From the NCBI RefSeq assembly GCF_014137855.1, contig NZ_JACGWT010000002.1:496001-560000 (forward strand): a stretch of 64,000 nt of DNA, in the 5' to 3' direction. This document shows, one piece after another, positions 6,792 to 14,814 of the stretch. Every line of letters starts with the position of its first letter. The stretch's first letter is position 1. The notes beneath the pieces were generated by a model. It made no database searches, was not told the DNA's origin, and worked only from the letters and a program-made list of their open reading frames with translations. This DNA comes from Microlunatus kandeliicorticis (lineage in GTDB: Bacteria; Actinomycetota; Actinomycetes; Propionibacteriales; Propionibacteriaceae). The position numbers were made by a program, and so were the translations under genes.

Positions 6792-8669
6792 TCAGGCCTC
6801 GTCGAGCTCGAGGGTCGGCCGGTAGAGGTCGATCCACAGCGACAGGTCGAGCGCCCGCTCCAGCCCCATCCGGCCGAACATCGACGGGTTGTCGGTCCGG
6901 GCCGCGGCGTGCTGCAACCAGTCCCGGCTGATCAGGTCGAACACCGGGTGGCTCGGCCGGGCTAGCAGGTCGCGGACGTGGCCACGGAGCTTCTGCACGT
7001 AGGCCGGGTCCTGGGTGGACGGGTAGGGCGACTTGACCCGCTCGACCACGGACTGCGGCAGCACGTCGGCGGTGGCGCCGCGGAGCAGCGACTTCTCGCG
7101 CCCGTCGTAGGTCTTGAGCGCCCACGGGGTGTTGTAGACGTAGCTGACCAACCGGTGGTCGCAGAACGGCACCCGCACCTCGAGCCCGACGGCCATGCTG
7201 GCCCGGTCCTTGCGGTCGAGCAGGATCCGGACGAAGTGGGTCAGGTGGAGATAGCAGATCTTGCGCATCCGCCACTCGAAGTCGCTCTCGCCGTCGAGCC
7301 GCTCGATCGGTGCGATGGCCGCGTGGTAGGCCTCCTTGACGTAGCGGCCGAGGTCGAGCTGACCGCGGACCGCGGACGCGAACATCGACCCGAGCGCCTC
7401 GTCGGACTGTCGGCCGGCGCCCATCCGCTCGGCGATCCAGGGGAAGGTGTCGGCCTGCTGGGCGACCGGGGAGAAGAACTGCTTGTAGCCGCCGAACACC
7501 TCGTCGGCGGACTCGCCGGACAGCGCCACCGTGGACTCGCCGCGGATCGCCTTGAACAGCAGGTAGAGCGAGGCGTCCATGTCGCCCAGCCCGGCCGGGA
7601 TGTCGCGGGCCCGGATGACCTTGCTGCGCACCTCCGGGTCGGCCAGGGTGTCCGAGTCGAGCACGATGTCGCGGTGCTCGGTGCCGGACCGCTCGGCGAC
7701 GTCGCGGACGTACGGCGCGTCGGGGGTGCCGCGGAGCTCGTCGGGCCGGAAGTTCTCGGTCTGGCCAACGAAGTCGACCGCGAAGCTGCGCACCTTCTCG
7801 CCCTGCTCGCCGAGCTGACGGGCGGCGATCGCGGTCAGCGCGGAGCTGTCCAGCCCGCCGGAGAGCAGCATGCAGCGCGGGACGTCGGCGACCAGCTGCC
7901 GGGCGATGATGTCGTCGAGCAGCTCGCGGACGTGGGCGACCGTCGTCTCGCGGTCGTCGGTGTGCTCGCGGGTCTCGAGCTGCCAGTAGGTGTGCGTACG
8001 CAGCCCGTTCCGGTCGACGGTGACCATCGTCCCGGGGACGACCTCGTGCATGCCCTCCCAGAAGGCGTGGCCCGGCGTCTTGACGAAGGCCCAGAGCTCG
8101 CGGAAGCCGTCGAGGGTGACCTTCCGCTCGGCCGCCGGGTTGGCCAGGATCGCCTTCGGCTCCGAGCCGAACAGCACCCCGTCGGCGGTCGGGTAGTAGT
8201 AGAGCGGCTTGATACCCATCCGGTCGCGGACCAGGGTCAGCTGCTCGGTCCGGGTGTCCCAGACCGCGAACGCGTACATCCCGTTGAGCCGGTCGACCAC
8301 CGCCGGGCCCCACTCGGCGTAGCCGTGCAGCACCACCTCGGTGTCGGAGTCGGTGAGGAACCGGTGGCCGCTCTCGGCCAGTTCCGCCCGCAGCTCGACG
8401 AAGTTGTACGCCTCACCCGAGTAGACGATCCCCAGCTCGGCGTCGCGGCCGTCCGGCCCGGCGCTCTCGAGGGTCATGGTCATCGGCTGCCGCCCGCCGG
8501 GCAGGTCGATGATCGCCAGCCGACGGTGCCCGAGCGCGACGTGCGGCTGCACCCAGGTGCCGCGGTCGTCGGGGCCGCGGCAGGCCATCGTCTCGGTCAT
8601 CGCGTCGATCGTCTGCTGCTGGTTCCGCAGGTCAGCCTCGAAGCTCACCCACCCGGCCACGCCGCACAC
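6792..8669 (-). CDS. asnB: Asparagine synthase (glutamine-hydrolysing), AsnB type
   Basis: Cytosolic enzyme of 625 residues that makes asparagine from aspartate, ATP and glutamine. The N-terminal class II amidotransferase domain begins M-C-G-V-A-G-W, with the catalytic Cys exposed after Met removal, and includes GHRRLAIIDLPGGRQP and YSGEAYNF. The C-terminal synthetase domain holds the pyrophosphate loop LLSGGLDSSAL (about residues 255-265), LSGESADEVFGGY (about 360) and EVRVPFCDH. Length fits the long actinobacterial AsnB form. The GTG start at 8669 is preceded by GGAGGGAG. It diverges from a TetR-type gene over an 83-bp gap; control by that regulator is possible but not shown. Confidence 0.93.
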   Translation of the reverse strand: MCGVAGWVSFEADLRNQQQTIDAMTETMACRGPDDRGTWVQPHVALGHRRLAIIDLPGGRQPMTMTLESAGPDGRDAELGIVYSGEAYNFVELRAELAESGHRFLTDSDTEVVLHGYAEWGPAVVDRLNGMYAFAVWDTRTEQLTLVRDRMGIKPLYYYPTADGVLFGSEPKAILANPAAERKVTLDGFRELWAFVKTPGHAFWEGMHEVVPGTMVTVDRNGLRTHTYWQLETREHTDDRETTVAHVRELLDDIIARQLVADVPRCMLLSGGLDSSALTAIAARQLGEQGEKVRSFAVDFVGQTENFRPDELRGTPDAPYVRDVAERSGTEHRDIVLDSDTLADPEVRSKVIRARDIPAGLGDMDASLYLLFKAIRGESTVALSGESADEVFGGYKQFFSPVAQQADTFPWIAERMGAGRQSDEALGSMFASAVRGQLDLGRYVKEAYHAAIAPIERLDGESDFEWRMRKICYLHLTHFVRILLDRKDRASMAVGLEVRVPFCDHRLVSYVYNTPWALKTYDGREKSLLRGATADVLPQSVVERVKSPYPSTQDPAYVQKLRGHVRDLLARPSHPVFDLISRDWLQHAAARTDNPSMFGRMGLERALDLSLWIDLYRPTLELDEA

Positions 8670-8740
8670 GGGGTTCTCCCTCCGTCGAAGTGTCGTCCAG
8701 ATCCATTGGTTGGCTATCCATCAACGTAGCACGGCCCTGC

Positions 8741-8746
8741 TATAAA
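8741..8746 (+). promoter_or_regulatory. -10 element for the TetR gene, likely leaderless
   Basis: TATAAA ends 7 nt before the GTG at 8753, and no Shine-Dalgarno lies between. Upstream, 8703-8724 contains a repeated ATCCAT and an imperfect dyad around TTGGTTGGCTATCCATCAA, a weak candidate operator shared with divergent asnB. Confidence 0.4.
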
Positions 8747-8752
8747 GAACTC

Positions 8753-9370
8753 GTGCCCAGGGTGGTCGACGCCGCGGTCCGGCGTCGCGACATCGCCGAG
8801 GCGGTCTACCGGGTCATCGAGCGGGACGGTCTGGGCGAGGCGACCCTGGGCACGGTGGCGGCCGAGGCCGGGCTGGCCATCGGTTCGGTGCGGCACTACG
8901 TCGGCAGCCACCGCGACCTGCTCCGGCTGACCCTGGCCACCCTGGCCGACGACGTCCGGGCCCGGCTGGCCGAGCGCGGCCGTCGGCTGCTGGGGGGTGC
9001 CGAGGTGCCCGAGGGTGCCGAGCGGCTGGAGGCGCTGGTCGAGTTCCTCGGCGAGCTGCTGCCGCTCGACCCGCGTCGGCAGACCGAGGCGGTGGTCTGG
9101 ATCGCCTTCGGCGAGGCGGCCCGGATCGACCCGGAGCTCCGGCCCGACCTGCAGGACCTCGACGACCGGCTCCGGGCGCTGCTCCGGCGGGTGCTCAACC
9201 GGGTCCGGCCGGCCGGGATCGGGACGGCCAACCGGCTCGACGCGCTCCGGCTGGCCGCGCTGCTCAACGGGCTCGCGCTCGAGGTCGTCCAGGTGCCCGG
9301 ACGCCACGACCCCGAGCTGGTGCGCCGGTTGTTGCGGCGCGAGCTCGGGGCCGTGCTCGGGGGCTGCTAG
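8753..9370 (+). CDS. TetR/AcrR-family transcriptional regulator
   Basis: The 205-residue protein has an N-terminal DNA-binding domain (RDIAEAVYRVIERDGLGEAT, then the helix-turn-helix VAAEAGLAIGSVRHYVGSHR at about residues 36-55). A helical ligand-binding domain follows, with PRRQTEAVVWIAFGEAA and a C-terminal LAALLNGLALEVV helix. The variant YVGSHRDLL resembles the BetI-like branch of TetR proteins. It diverges from asnB. Its ligand and targets cannot be read from the sequence. Confidence 0.85.
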   Translation: MPRVVDAAVRRRDIAEAVYRVIERDGLGEATLGTVAAEAGLAIGSVRHYVGSHRDLLRLTLATLADDVRARLAERGRRLLGGAEVPEGAERLEALVEFLGELLPLDPRRQTEAVVWIAFGEAARIDPELRPDLQDLDDRLRALLRRVLNRVRPAGIGTANRLDALRLAALLNGLALEVVQVPGRHDPELVRRLLRRELGAVLGGC

Positions 9371-9412
9371 ACCGGGCCGGAACCGGTCGGGCCGGTGGGG
9401 CCGGGCGGTCCC

Positions 9413-9667
9413 TCAGGCGGCCAGGTGGAAGTCGTCGTCCTGGCTCGCGCCGGCGTCGGGTGCGGACCGGTGCCTGCGCGAGGCGCGGGTCGTCCCGGCG
9501 GTCCGAGAGGGGAGCGGACCCGGGTTCGGGCCGGTGCTGCCCGGTCGGGTGCCGGTGGGCGAGGCGGGGGCGGGGATCTCCATCACGGTGGGGACGATGG
9601 CGAGCAGCGCCACCACGACGATGCCGACGACCGCGCCGGCGGTGATCAACAGCTGGGTGATGTCCAT
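9413..9667 (-). CDS. Small single-pass membrane protein, unknown function
   Basis: The 84-residue product starts MDITQLLITAGAVVGIVVVA, one clear transmembrane helix, followed by a polar tail rich in Pro, Ser, Thr, Arg and Asp. No family is recognised. ATG at 9667 is supported by CACAGT (9674-9679) ending 7 nt upstream, the same leaderless spacing seen at many genes here; an in-frame start at 9700 is possible but has no signal. The reading frame is convergent with the TetR gene. Real but uncharacterised is the most likely reading. Confidence 0.55.
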   Translation of the reverse strand: MDITQLLITAGAVVGIVVVALLAIVPTVMEIPAPASPTGTRPGSTGPNPGPLPSRTAGTTRASRRHRSAPDAGASQDDDFHLAA

Positions 9668-9788
9668 GGATCCACTGTGCGCGGGTTCGCCGTGGACCAC
9701 ATCGCCCTCCGGTCAGCGTTCGCTGTGAGCGGGCTCGGTCCGCGGACCGGGGCCGCGGTCCGGTCTCGGTCCGCAGTCGCAGCGGCGC

Positions 9789-11027
9789 TCAGACCGGCGG
9801 CAGGTGCAGCCCGGGGTCCTGGATCACCGCGAGCAGCTGGGCCCGGGTGACCGGCCAGGTCTTGCGCTTGTCGACGTTGCGGGCGACCAGGGTGATCACC
9901 TCGCGACCGGCGGGGCAGTACTGCACCTCGACCCCCTGACGGGCGTCGTTGGTGTCGGTCATGGTGAAGAAGTTGAAGTCCATCATCTGCTGCCGGACGC
10001 AGCGCTGGTGGGTGATCTCGCCGCACCGGACGGCGGTCTTCCGCGAGCTGGCCACCTGGACGAAGACCTGGGTGCCGCCCTTGTCGTTGAAGATGTCGAG
10101 GCCGAGTGCGCCGCCCTGCCCGTTCCAGAGCGCGTCGCTGTCGTAGCGGGTGTCGTAGCGGTAGGAGTAGCCGTTGAAGTAGCGGGCCTTCGGATCGACC
10201 TCGGCGGCGACGATGGCGAACATCCGGTAGCGCCAGACCCGGGTGATCTGCACCCGGCAGGTGGTGTCCTGCGGGTCCATGCAGGTGACCTCGTCGGCGC
10301 TCGCGGTCGCCGTCGGGGTCGGCACCGGCGCGGGGCCGACGACGTCCTGGGTGACCCGGTCGGGCCAGACCGCGATCCCGATGACCAGCAACACCGCGGC
10401 GGCCACCGCCGCCACTGCGGACGTGCGCACCCGGCGGCGCCGGACCAGCTGCCGGCCGTGCCGGACGTCGTCGTGGACCAGCGCGTCCAGGTCCGGGCCG
10501 TCGGCGGGCCCGACCTGCAGCCGTGCGATCGCGCCGACGGCGCCCCCGCCGGCCGGGGTGCCGACGTCGCTGAGCTGCAGCAGCCCACGGGCCGCGACCG
10601 CCTCGACCTCGTCGGTGCCCAGGCCGAGCAGCTCGGCGGTGCCCACCGTGGACAGTCCCAGCCGGTGTCGCAGCACCAGCACCCGACGGGTGACCTCGGG
10701 CAGCTCGGCGAGCCGGTCCACCACCGGCGCGGAGGTGCTCCGCGCCGAGCGGGCGGGCTCCGGGTCCGTGGTCCGGTCGACCAGCTCCACCCGTCCGCGG
10801 CGGTCCCACGGCAGCACCAGCGACCGCGGGTCGGTGTGGACGAGCAGGTCGGTGGCCTGCGCGAAGTACTGGCCGTCGTGGGCGTGCACGCGGGCCAGTA
10901 CCCAGTCGACCAGCCGCTCGGCCTGCACCGGGTCGCCGTGCAGGAGCAGCGCGGCCCCCGCGAGACCCGGCCGGTGCCGGCGGGCGAAGGCCGCGAACGC
11001 GGCGTCACCGGCGTTGCGCGTGACCAC
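9789..11027 (-). CDS. Membrane protein with a sigma-factor-like N-terminal domain and an extracellular domain
   Basis: The 412-residue protein has three parts. Residues 1-165 resemble an ECF sigma factor stripped to essentials: an AFAAFARRHRPGLAGAALLL segment like region 2.1, and a region-4-like helix-turn-helix (VTRRVLVLRHRLGLSTVGTA, then ELLGLGTDEVEAVA). A single transmembrane helix follows (about 206-225, VAAVAAAVLLVIGIAVWP). The outer domain of about 180 residues starts with a Pro/Thr-rich linker and has four or five cysteines, including TCMDPQDTTC. GTG at 11027 follows an AGGAGG. The architecture suggests a membrane-tethered regulator or a protein that kept a sigma fold for another use; no target is known. 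Confidence 0.7.
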   Translation of the reverse strand: MVTRNAGDAAFAAFARRHRPGLAGAALLLHGDPVQAERLVDWVLARVHAHDGQYFAQATDLLVHTDPRSLVLPWDRRGRVELVDRTTDPEPARSARSTSAPVVDRLAELPEVTRRVLVLRHRLGLSTVGTAELLGLGTDEVEAVAARGLLQLSDVGTPAGGGAVGAIARLQVGPADGPDLDALVHDDVRHGRQLVRRRRVRTSAVAAVAAAVLLVIGIAVWPDRVTQDVVGPAPVPTPTATASADEVTCMDPQDTTCRVQITRVWRYRMFAIVAAEVDPKARYFNGYSYRYDTRYDSDALWNGQGGALGLDIFNDKGGTQVFVQVASSRKTAVRCGEITHQRCVRQQMMDFNFFTMTDTNDARQGVEVQYCPAGREVITLVARNVDKRKTWPVTRAQLLAVIQDPGLHLPPV

Positions 11028-11186
11028 GGACCCACCTCCTGCCTGACGTCATCGTCGCACCGGACCGGTCGGCTGCCCAGCCCGTCCGGTCCATCGCCCG
11101 AACCGCTATTCGGAACCGGGCGCCGCGCCGATGCGATCGCCCGGCCACGACCGCCACGGCGGTGGCGCGGGAGCAGAATGAGACCC

Positions 11187-11963
11187 GTGGGACGCTTCCG
11201 GCGCTTCGTCGCCATCGGTGACTCGGCGACCGAGGGGCTCGAGGACGCCGACGGTCACGGCGGCTACCGCGGCTGGGCCGACCGGCTGGCGCTGTTGATC
11301 GCCAGCCGCCAGGACGAGCCGCTCGAGTACGCCAACCTGGCCATCCGCGGCCTCCGGCTGCACGAGATCCGCGAGTCCCAGCTGGCGCCGGCTCTGGCGC
11401 TGCGTCCGGACCTGATCAGCATCGCCGGCGGCGTCAACGACGTGATCAGCCCTCGGCCGCGGTTCGGTGAGCTGGCCGCCGACTTCGAGGCGATGTTCGG
11501 CGCCGCGGTCGACTCGGGCGCCACCGTGGTCACCTTCACCATGCCGGACCCGAGCACCATCAGCCCGATCGGCGCCCTGTTCGCCGAGCGGATGGCCGTC
11601 CTCAACGACCTCATCCGGGCCGCCGCCCAGGCGACCGGGGCGCTGCTGATGGACTTCGCGCCCTACCCGATCGCGGTCGACCCGAGGCTCTGGGCGCCGG
11701 ACCGGCTGCACGGCAACACGCTCGGCCACCAGCGGATCGCCGCCGCGCTCGGCTGGCGGCTCGGGATCGAGGGCTGCGACGAGAGCTGGGCCGCCCCGCT
11801 GCCCGAGCAGCTGCCGAGCGAGCCGCTGCGGCACCGGCTGGCCGGGGACGTCGACTGGGCCGTGCACTACCTGGCGCCGTGGCTGGGCAAGGGCATCCGG
11901 CGGGTGCCGCACGGGCTGGGCATCTCCCCGAAGCGACCGGTGCCCCGCGTCGTCGAGGTCTGA
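11187..11963 (+). CDS. SGNH/GDSL-family hydrolase
   Basis: The 258-residue protein is a typical actinobacterial SGNH esterase/lipase. Block I is RFVAIGDSATEG with the nucleophile Ser; block III reads SIAGGVNDVI with the oxyanion Asn; block V is DRLHGNTLGHQRIA, giving the catalytic Asp/His. There is no signal peptide, so it is probably intracellular. Two starts compete: GTG at 11187, which has CAGAAT ending 7 nt upstream (leaderless spacing), and ATG at 11178, with GGGAG 4 nt upstream. I prefer 11187, and the difference is only three residues. The substrate is unknown. Confidence 0.85.
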   Translation: MGRFRRFVAIGDSATEGLEDADGHGGYRGWADRLALLIASRQDEPLEYANLAIRGLRLHEIRESQLAPALALRPDLISIAGGVNDVISPRPRFGELAADFEAMFGAAVDSGATVVTFTMPDPSTISPIGALFAERMAVLNDLIRAAAQATGALLMDFAPYPIAVDPRLWAPDRLHGNTLGHQRIAAALGWRLGIEGCDESWAAPLPEQLPSEPLRHRLAGDVDWAVHYLAPWLGKGIRRVPHGLGISPKRPVPRVVEV

Positions 11964-11972
11964 GCCGACGCG

Positions 11973-13025
11973 GTGGGCGGGACCCCGACGCGCGTGGTGC
12001 CGCGGACCGGCCGGTTCGCGCGGGCCGGTAGGCGCACCAACCTGGCGATCCTCGTCTTGCTGGTCGGGTGCGCGCTCAGCGGTGGGCTGGCCTTCGCCAC
12101 CGCCCGCGGGGCCGGGGCGGTGCTGGCCGCCGGGCTGCACGGGACGCTCGCGGTGGCCCTGCTCGTGCTGGCGCCGTGGAAGAGCGCGATCGTCGGTCGG
12201 GTCTGGCGCTCGCGCGAGGGGGCGCGGCTGCGGCGGATCCGGCCGACCGGCTGGCTGCTGGTCCTGCTGGTGGTGATCTGCCTCGGTGCGGGCTTCGTCC
12301 AGCTGCTGGTCGGCTACGTCGTGGTCGGCGGGCTGAGCCCGATCCAGGTGCACGTGGGCTCGGCCGCGCTGCTCGCGCCCGTGCTGGTGTGGCACGTGGT
12401 CAGCCACCGCCGGCAGCGGCTCCGCCGGACCGACCTGACCCGGCGTCGGGCCCTGGTCACCGTCGCCGGGCTGGCCGGCTCGGCCGTCGGTGTGGTGGCG
12501 CTGACCGGCGCCGCCCAGGTCAGCCGCGGTCCGGCCCGACGGCCGGCGGCCACCGGGTCGCGACCGGTGCACACGGCCCCGGCGACGATCTGGCTGTTCG
12601 ACCCCGTCCCCGCGCTCGCCGACGACCACCCGGTCCGGCTGCCCACCGGCCGGCTCACGTCCGCCGAGCTCGCCGCCCGGGCCACCCCGGTGACGGCCCG
12701 GCTCGACTGCACCAGCGGCTGGTACGCCGACCAGGTCTGGTCGGCGGTCCCGCTCGAGCGGCTGCTCGGGACGGAGAGGCCCACCGACGCGCGCTCGGTG
12801 GTGGTGCGCAGCGTCACCGGTTACACCCGCACCTTCCCGGCCACCGACCTCGGGAGGCTCTGGCTGGCCGTCGCGGTCGACGACGCACCGCTCGACGCGG
12901 CGCACGGCGGGCCGGTCCGGCTGCTGGCCCCGGGACGGCGCGGCTTCTGGTGGGTGAAGTGGGTCGACGAGGTCCGCTGGGAGACCCGGCCGTCCTGGCG
13001 GCAGCCACCCTTCCCCCTGCAGTGA
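11973..13025 (+). CDS. Membrane protein with a molybdopterin-binding oxidoreductase (sulfite-oxidase-type) domain
   Basis: The 350-residue protein begins with four to five transmembrane helices (residues about 20-150, including a VHVGSAALLAPVLVWHVVSH helix with histidines suited to haem). A basic, Arg-rich loop and another hydrophobic segment follow. The C-terminal 150 residues match the oxidoreductase molybdopterin-binding domain: ARLDCTSGWYADQVWSAVPL, where the Cys would ligate molybdenum, then VVVRSVTGYTRTFPATD, and a final RGFWWVKWVDEVRW. A ferric-reductase-like b-type membrane half joined to the MoCo half, as in MsrQ/MsrP systems, is an inference. It starts 9 bp after the SGNH gene and probably shares its transcript. 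Confidence 0.78.
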   Translation: MGGTPTRVVPRTGRFARAGRRTNLAILVLLVGCALSGGLAFATARGAGAVLAAGLHGTLAVALLVLAPWKSAIVGRVWRSREGARLRRIRPTGWLLVLLVVICLGAGFVQLLVGYVVVGGLSPIQVHVGSAALLAPVLVWHVVSHRRQRLRRTDLTRRRALVTVAGLAGSAVGVVALTGAAQVSRGPARRPAATGSRPVHTAPATIWLFDPVPALADDHPVRLPTGRLTSAELAARATPVTARLDCTSGWYADQVWSAVPLERLLGTERPTDARSVVVRSVTGYTRTFPATDLGRLWLAVAVDDAPLDAAHGGPVRLLAPGRRGFWWVKWVDEVRWETRPSWRQPPFPLQ

Positions 13026-13041
13026 CGGGAACCCCCCGTCA
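13023..13041 (+). terminator. Short hairpin at the stop codon of the molybdopterin-domain gene
   Basis: TGACGGG and CCCGTCA form a 7-bp stem with a 5-nt loop; the stem begins with the stop codon itself. It is small, so its terminator role is tentative. Confidence 0.4.
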
Positions 13042-13118
13042 GCCCGGCAGCGCCGACCTCCGGAACGGCTAGGTTGACCGCCGTCGCCCCGACGGCCCCC
13101 GACGTCCCAGGAGGACCC

Positions 13119-13385
13119 ATGACGCTGCCCATCCGCGGCGAGATCCCGGTCACCGAGCGCGGCGACCAGATCCGGCTGTTCACCGCCGACGGCTCGGTCG
13201 ACCTGTCGGTGATCGGGCTCAACTCGGTGCCACGGGTCGGCGAGACCGTCGAGTTCGCGCCCGGCCGGCTCTACCGGGTCGAGCACGTCCGCTGGTCGTT
13301 CCCGACCCGGTCCGACGCGCTCGTCGGCGGCACCGTGGTCGCCCGGATCCTGATCGCCCCGACCGCGGACCCGCTGGGCCGCTGA
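13119..13385 (+). CDS. Conserved-looking small protein, unknown function
   Basis: The 88-residue, soluble, beta-rich protein starts MTLPIRGEIPVTERGDQIRL. ATG at 13119 is preceded by AGGAGG at ideal spacing, which makes it a convincing gene. It has no signal peptide, cysteine or recognisable motif. It ends 7 bp before the convergent efeB gene. I do not recognise the family. Confidence 0.72.
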   Translation: MTLPIRGEIPVTERGDQIRLFTADGSVDLSVIGLNSVPRVGETVEFAPGRLYRVEHVRWSFPTRSDALVGGTVVARILIAPTADPLGR

Positions 13386-13392
13386 GGGGGCG

Positions 13393-14814
13393 TCAGGCGA
13401 ACAGCGCCTGACCGACGAACTGCCCCTGCTGCACACCAGGCGGGATCGCGAACAACCCCGAGCCGGTGTGCTGGACGTACTCGGCCATCGCGTCGCGCGA
13501 CACCTTGTTCTGCACCGGGATGTAGTGCGTGCGCGGGTCGGTCACGTAGGCCAGGAAGAAGAGGCCGGCGTCGAGCCGACCGAGCCCGGTGCTGCCGTCG
13601 ACGAAGTTGTAGCCGCGGCGGAGCATCCGGACGCCCCGGTTGACGTCGGGGTGCGCCTGGTGGACGTGCGAGGTGGTGTCGATCAGGGGTCCCGCGGCGC
13701 CCTGGGCACTGAAGTTCGGGGCGCTGAACTCGGTGCCGCCGGACAGCGGGGCGCCCTCGGCCTTGGTCCGGCCGATCACCCGCTCCTGTTCGCTCAGCGC
13801 CTGTCGGTCCCAGATCTCGATGTCCATGCTGATCCGCCGCGCGACCAGGTAGGAGCCGCCCTCGAGCCAGCCGGCGCGGGCGTCGGCGCCATGCGGCACC
13901 CAGACGTGCCGGTCGACGTCGAGGGTCTCCTCGGCCTTGACGTTGGCCGTGCCGTCTTTGAACCCGAAGAGGTTCCGCGGGGTGGCCTGGCCGGTGGTGG
14001 TCGCCGAGGTGCGGCCGAAGCCGAGCTGGGACCAGCGGACCGCGACCGTCCCGAAGCCGATCCGGGCCAGGTTGCGGATCGCGTGCACCGCCACCTGCGG
14101 GTCGTCGGCGCAGGCCTGGATGCACAGGTCACCGCCGCTGCGCGCGGGGTCGAGGTTGTCCCCGGGGAACTGCGGCAGCTCCCGGAGCGCGTCCGGCTGC
14201 CGGTCGGCCAGCCCGAACCGGTCCCGCCCGCGGGCGTCGCGGAAGAGCGTCGGGCCGAAGCCGAAGGTCAGCGTCAACCCCGAGGGCGGCAGGCCGATGG
14301 CCTCGCCGGTGTCGTCCGGCGGGGCGGCGTAGTCGCCCGAGGTGGGGCCGACCGGCCCCGCGCCGTGCCCCTGGGTCATCCGGGCCGCGGCCGCGGTCCA
14401 GGCGGTCAGCAGCGCGACCAGGTCCTCGCGCCGGCTGCTGGTCAGGTCGAAGGCGGCGAAGTGCAGCCAGTCCTGGGCCGGAGTGACGATCCCGGCCTGG
14501 TGGCTGCCCCAGAACGGGTAGCTCGACACGGCGGTGCCGGTCGCTGCCGCCGCGCCCGCGTCCGCGCGGTGCTCGACGGCCAGCGTCCCCGCGATCCCCG
14601 CACCGACCCCGGCGACACCGACCCCGGCGGCACCGAGCAGCCCGCGGCGGCTGACCCCGCGGCGCGGCTCGGCCGCCGGCTCGCCGGCCGTGGTCACCGG
14701 GTCGGGCGGCAGCTGCTCGGGGCCGGTCCGAGCGGTCGGCCCTTCCTGACCGGTCGGGCCGTGCTGACCGGTCTGGCCGTACTGACCGGTCTGGCCGTTC
14801 TGCTCGGTGCTCAC
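13393..14814 (-). CDS. efeB: Tat-exported DyP-type haem peroxidase EfeB (deferrochelatase)
   Basis: The 473-residue protein has a Gln/Gly/Thr-rich N-terminus (Tyr/His-Gly-Gln-Thr-Gly repeats), then a twin-arginine signal, SRRGLLGAAGVGVAG, near residue 50. The DyP domain follows, with the hallmark GFKDGTANVKAEE (GxxDG, catalytic Asp, about residue 280) and a distal haem Arg in the region before VTDPRTHY. EfeB oxidises Fe(II) or extracts iron from haem outside the membrane and passes Fe(III) to EfeO/EfeU. The GTG start overlaps the efeO stop (GTGA), making it the last gene of the efeUOB operon. The repetitive N-terminus is unusually long. Confidence 0.92.
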   Translation of the reverse strand: MSTEQNGQTGQYGQTGQHGPTGQEGPTARTGPEQLPPDPVTTAGEPAAEPRRGVSRRGLLGAAGVGVAGVGAGIAGTLAVEHRADAGAAAATGTAVSSYPFWGSHQAGIVTPAQDWLHFAAFDLTSSRREDLVALLTAWTAAAARMTQGHGAGPVGPTSGDYAAPPDDTGEAIGLPPSGLTLTFGFGPTLFRDARGRDRFGLADRQPDALRELPQFPGDNLDPARSGGDLCIQACADDPQVAVHAIRNLARIGFGTVAVRWSQLGFGRTSATTTGQATPRNLFGFKDGTANVKAEETLDVDRHVWVPHGADARAGWLEGGSYLVARRISMDIEIWDRQALSEQERVIGRTKAEGAPLSGGTEFSAPNFSAQGAAGPLIDTTSHVHQAHPDVNRGVRMLRRGYNFVDGSTGLGRLDAGLFFLAYVTDPRTHYIPVQNKVSRDAMAEYVQHTGSGLFAIPPGVQQGQFVGQALFA

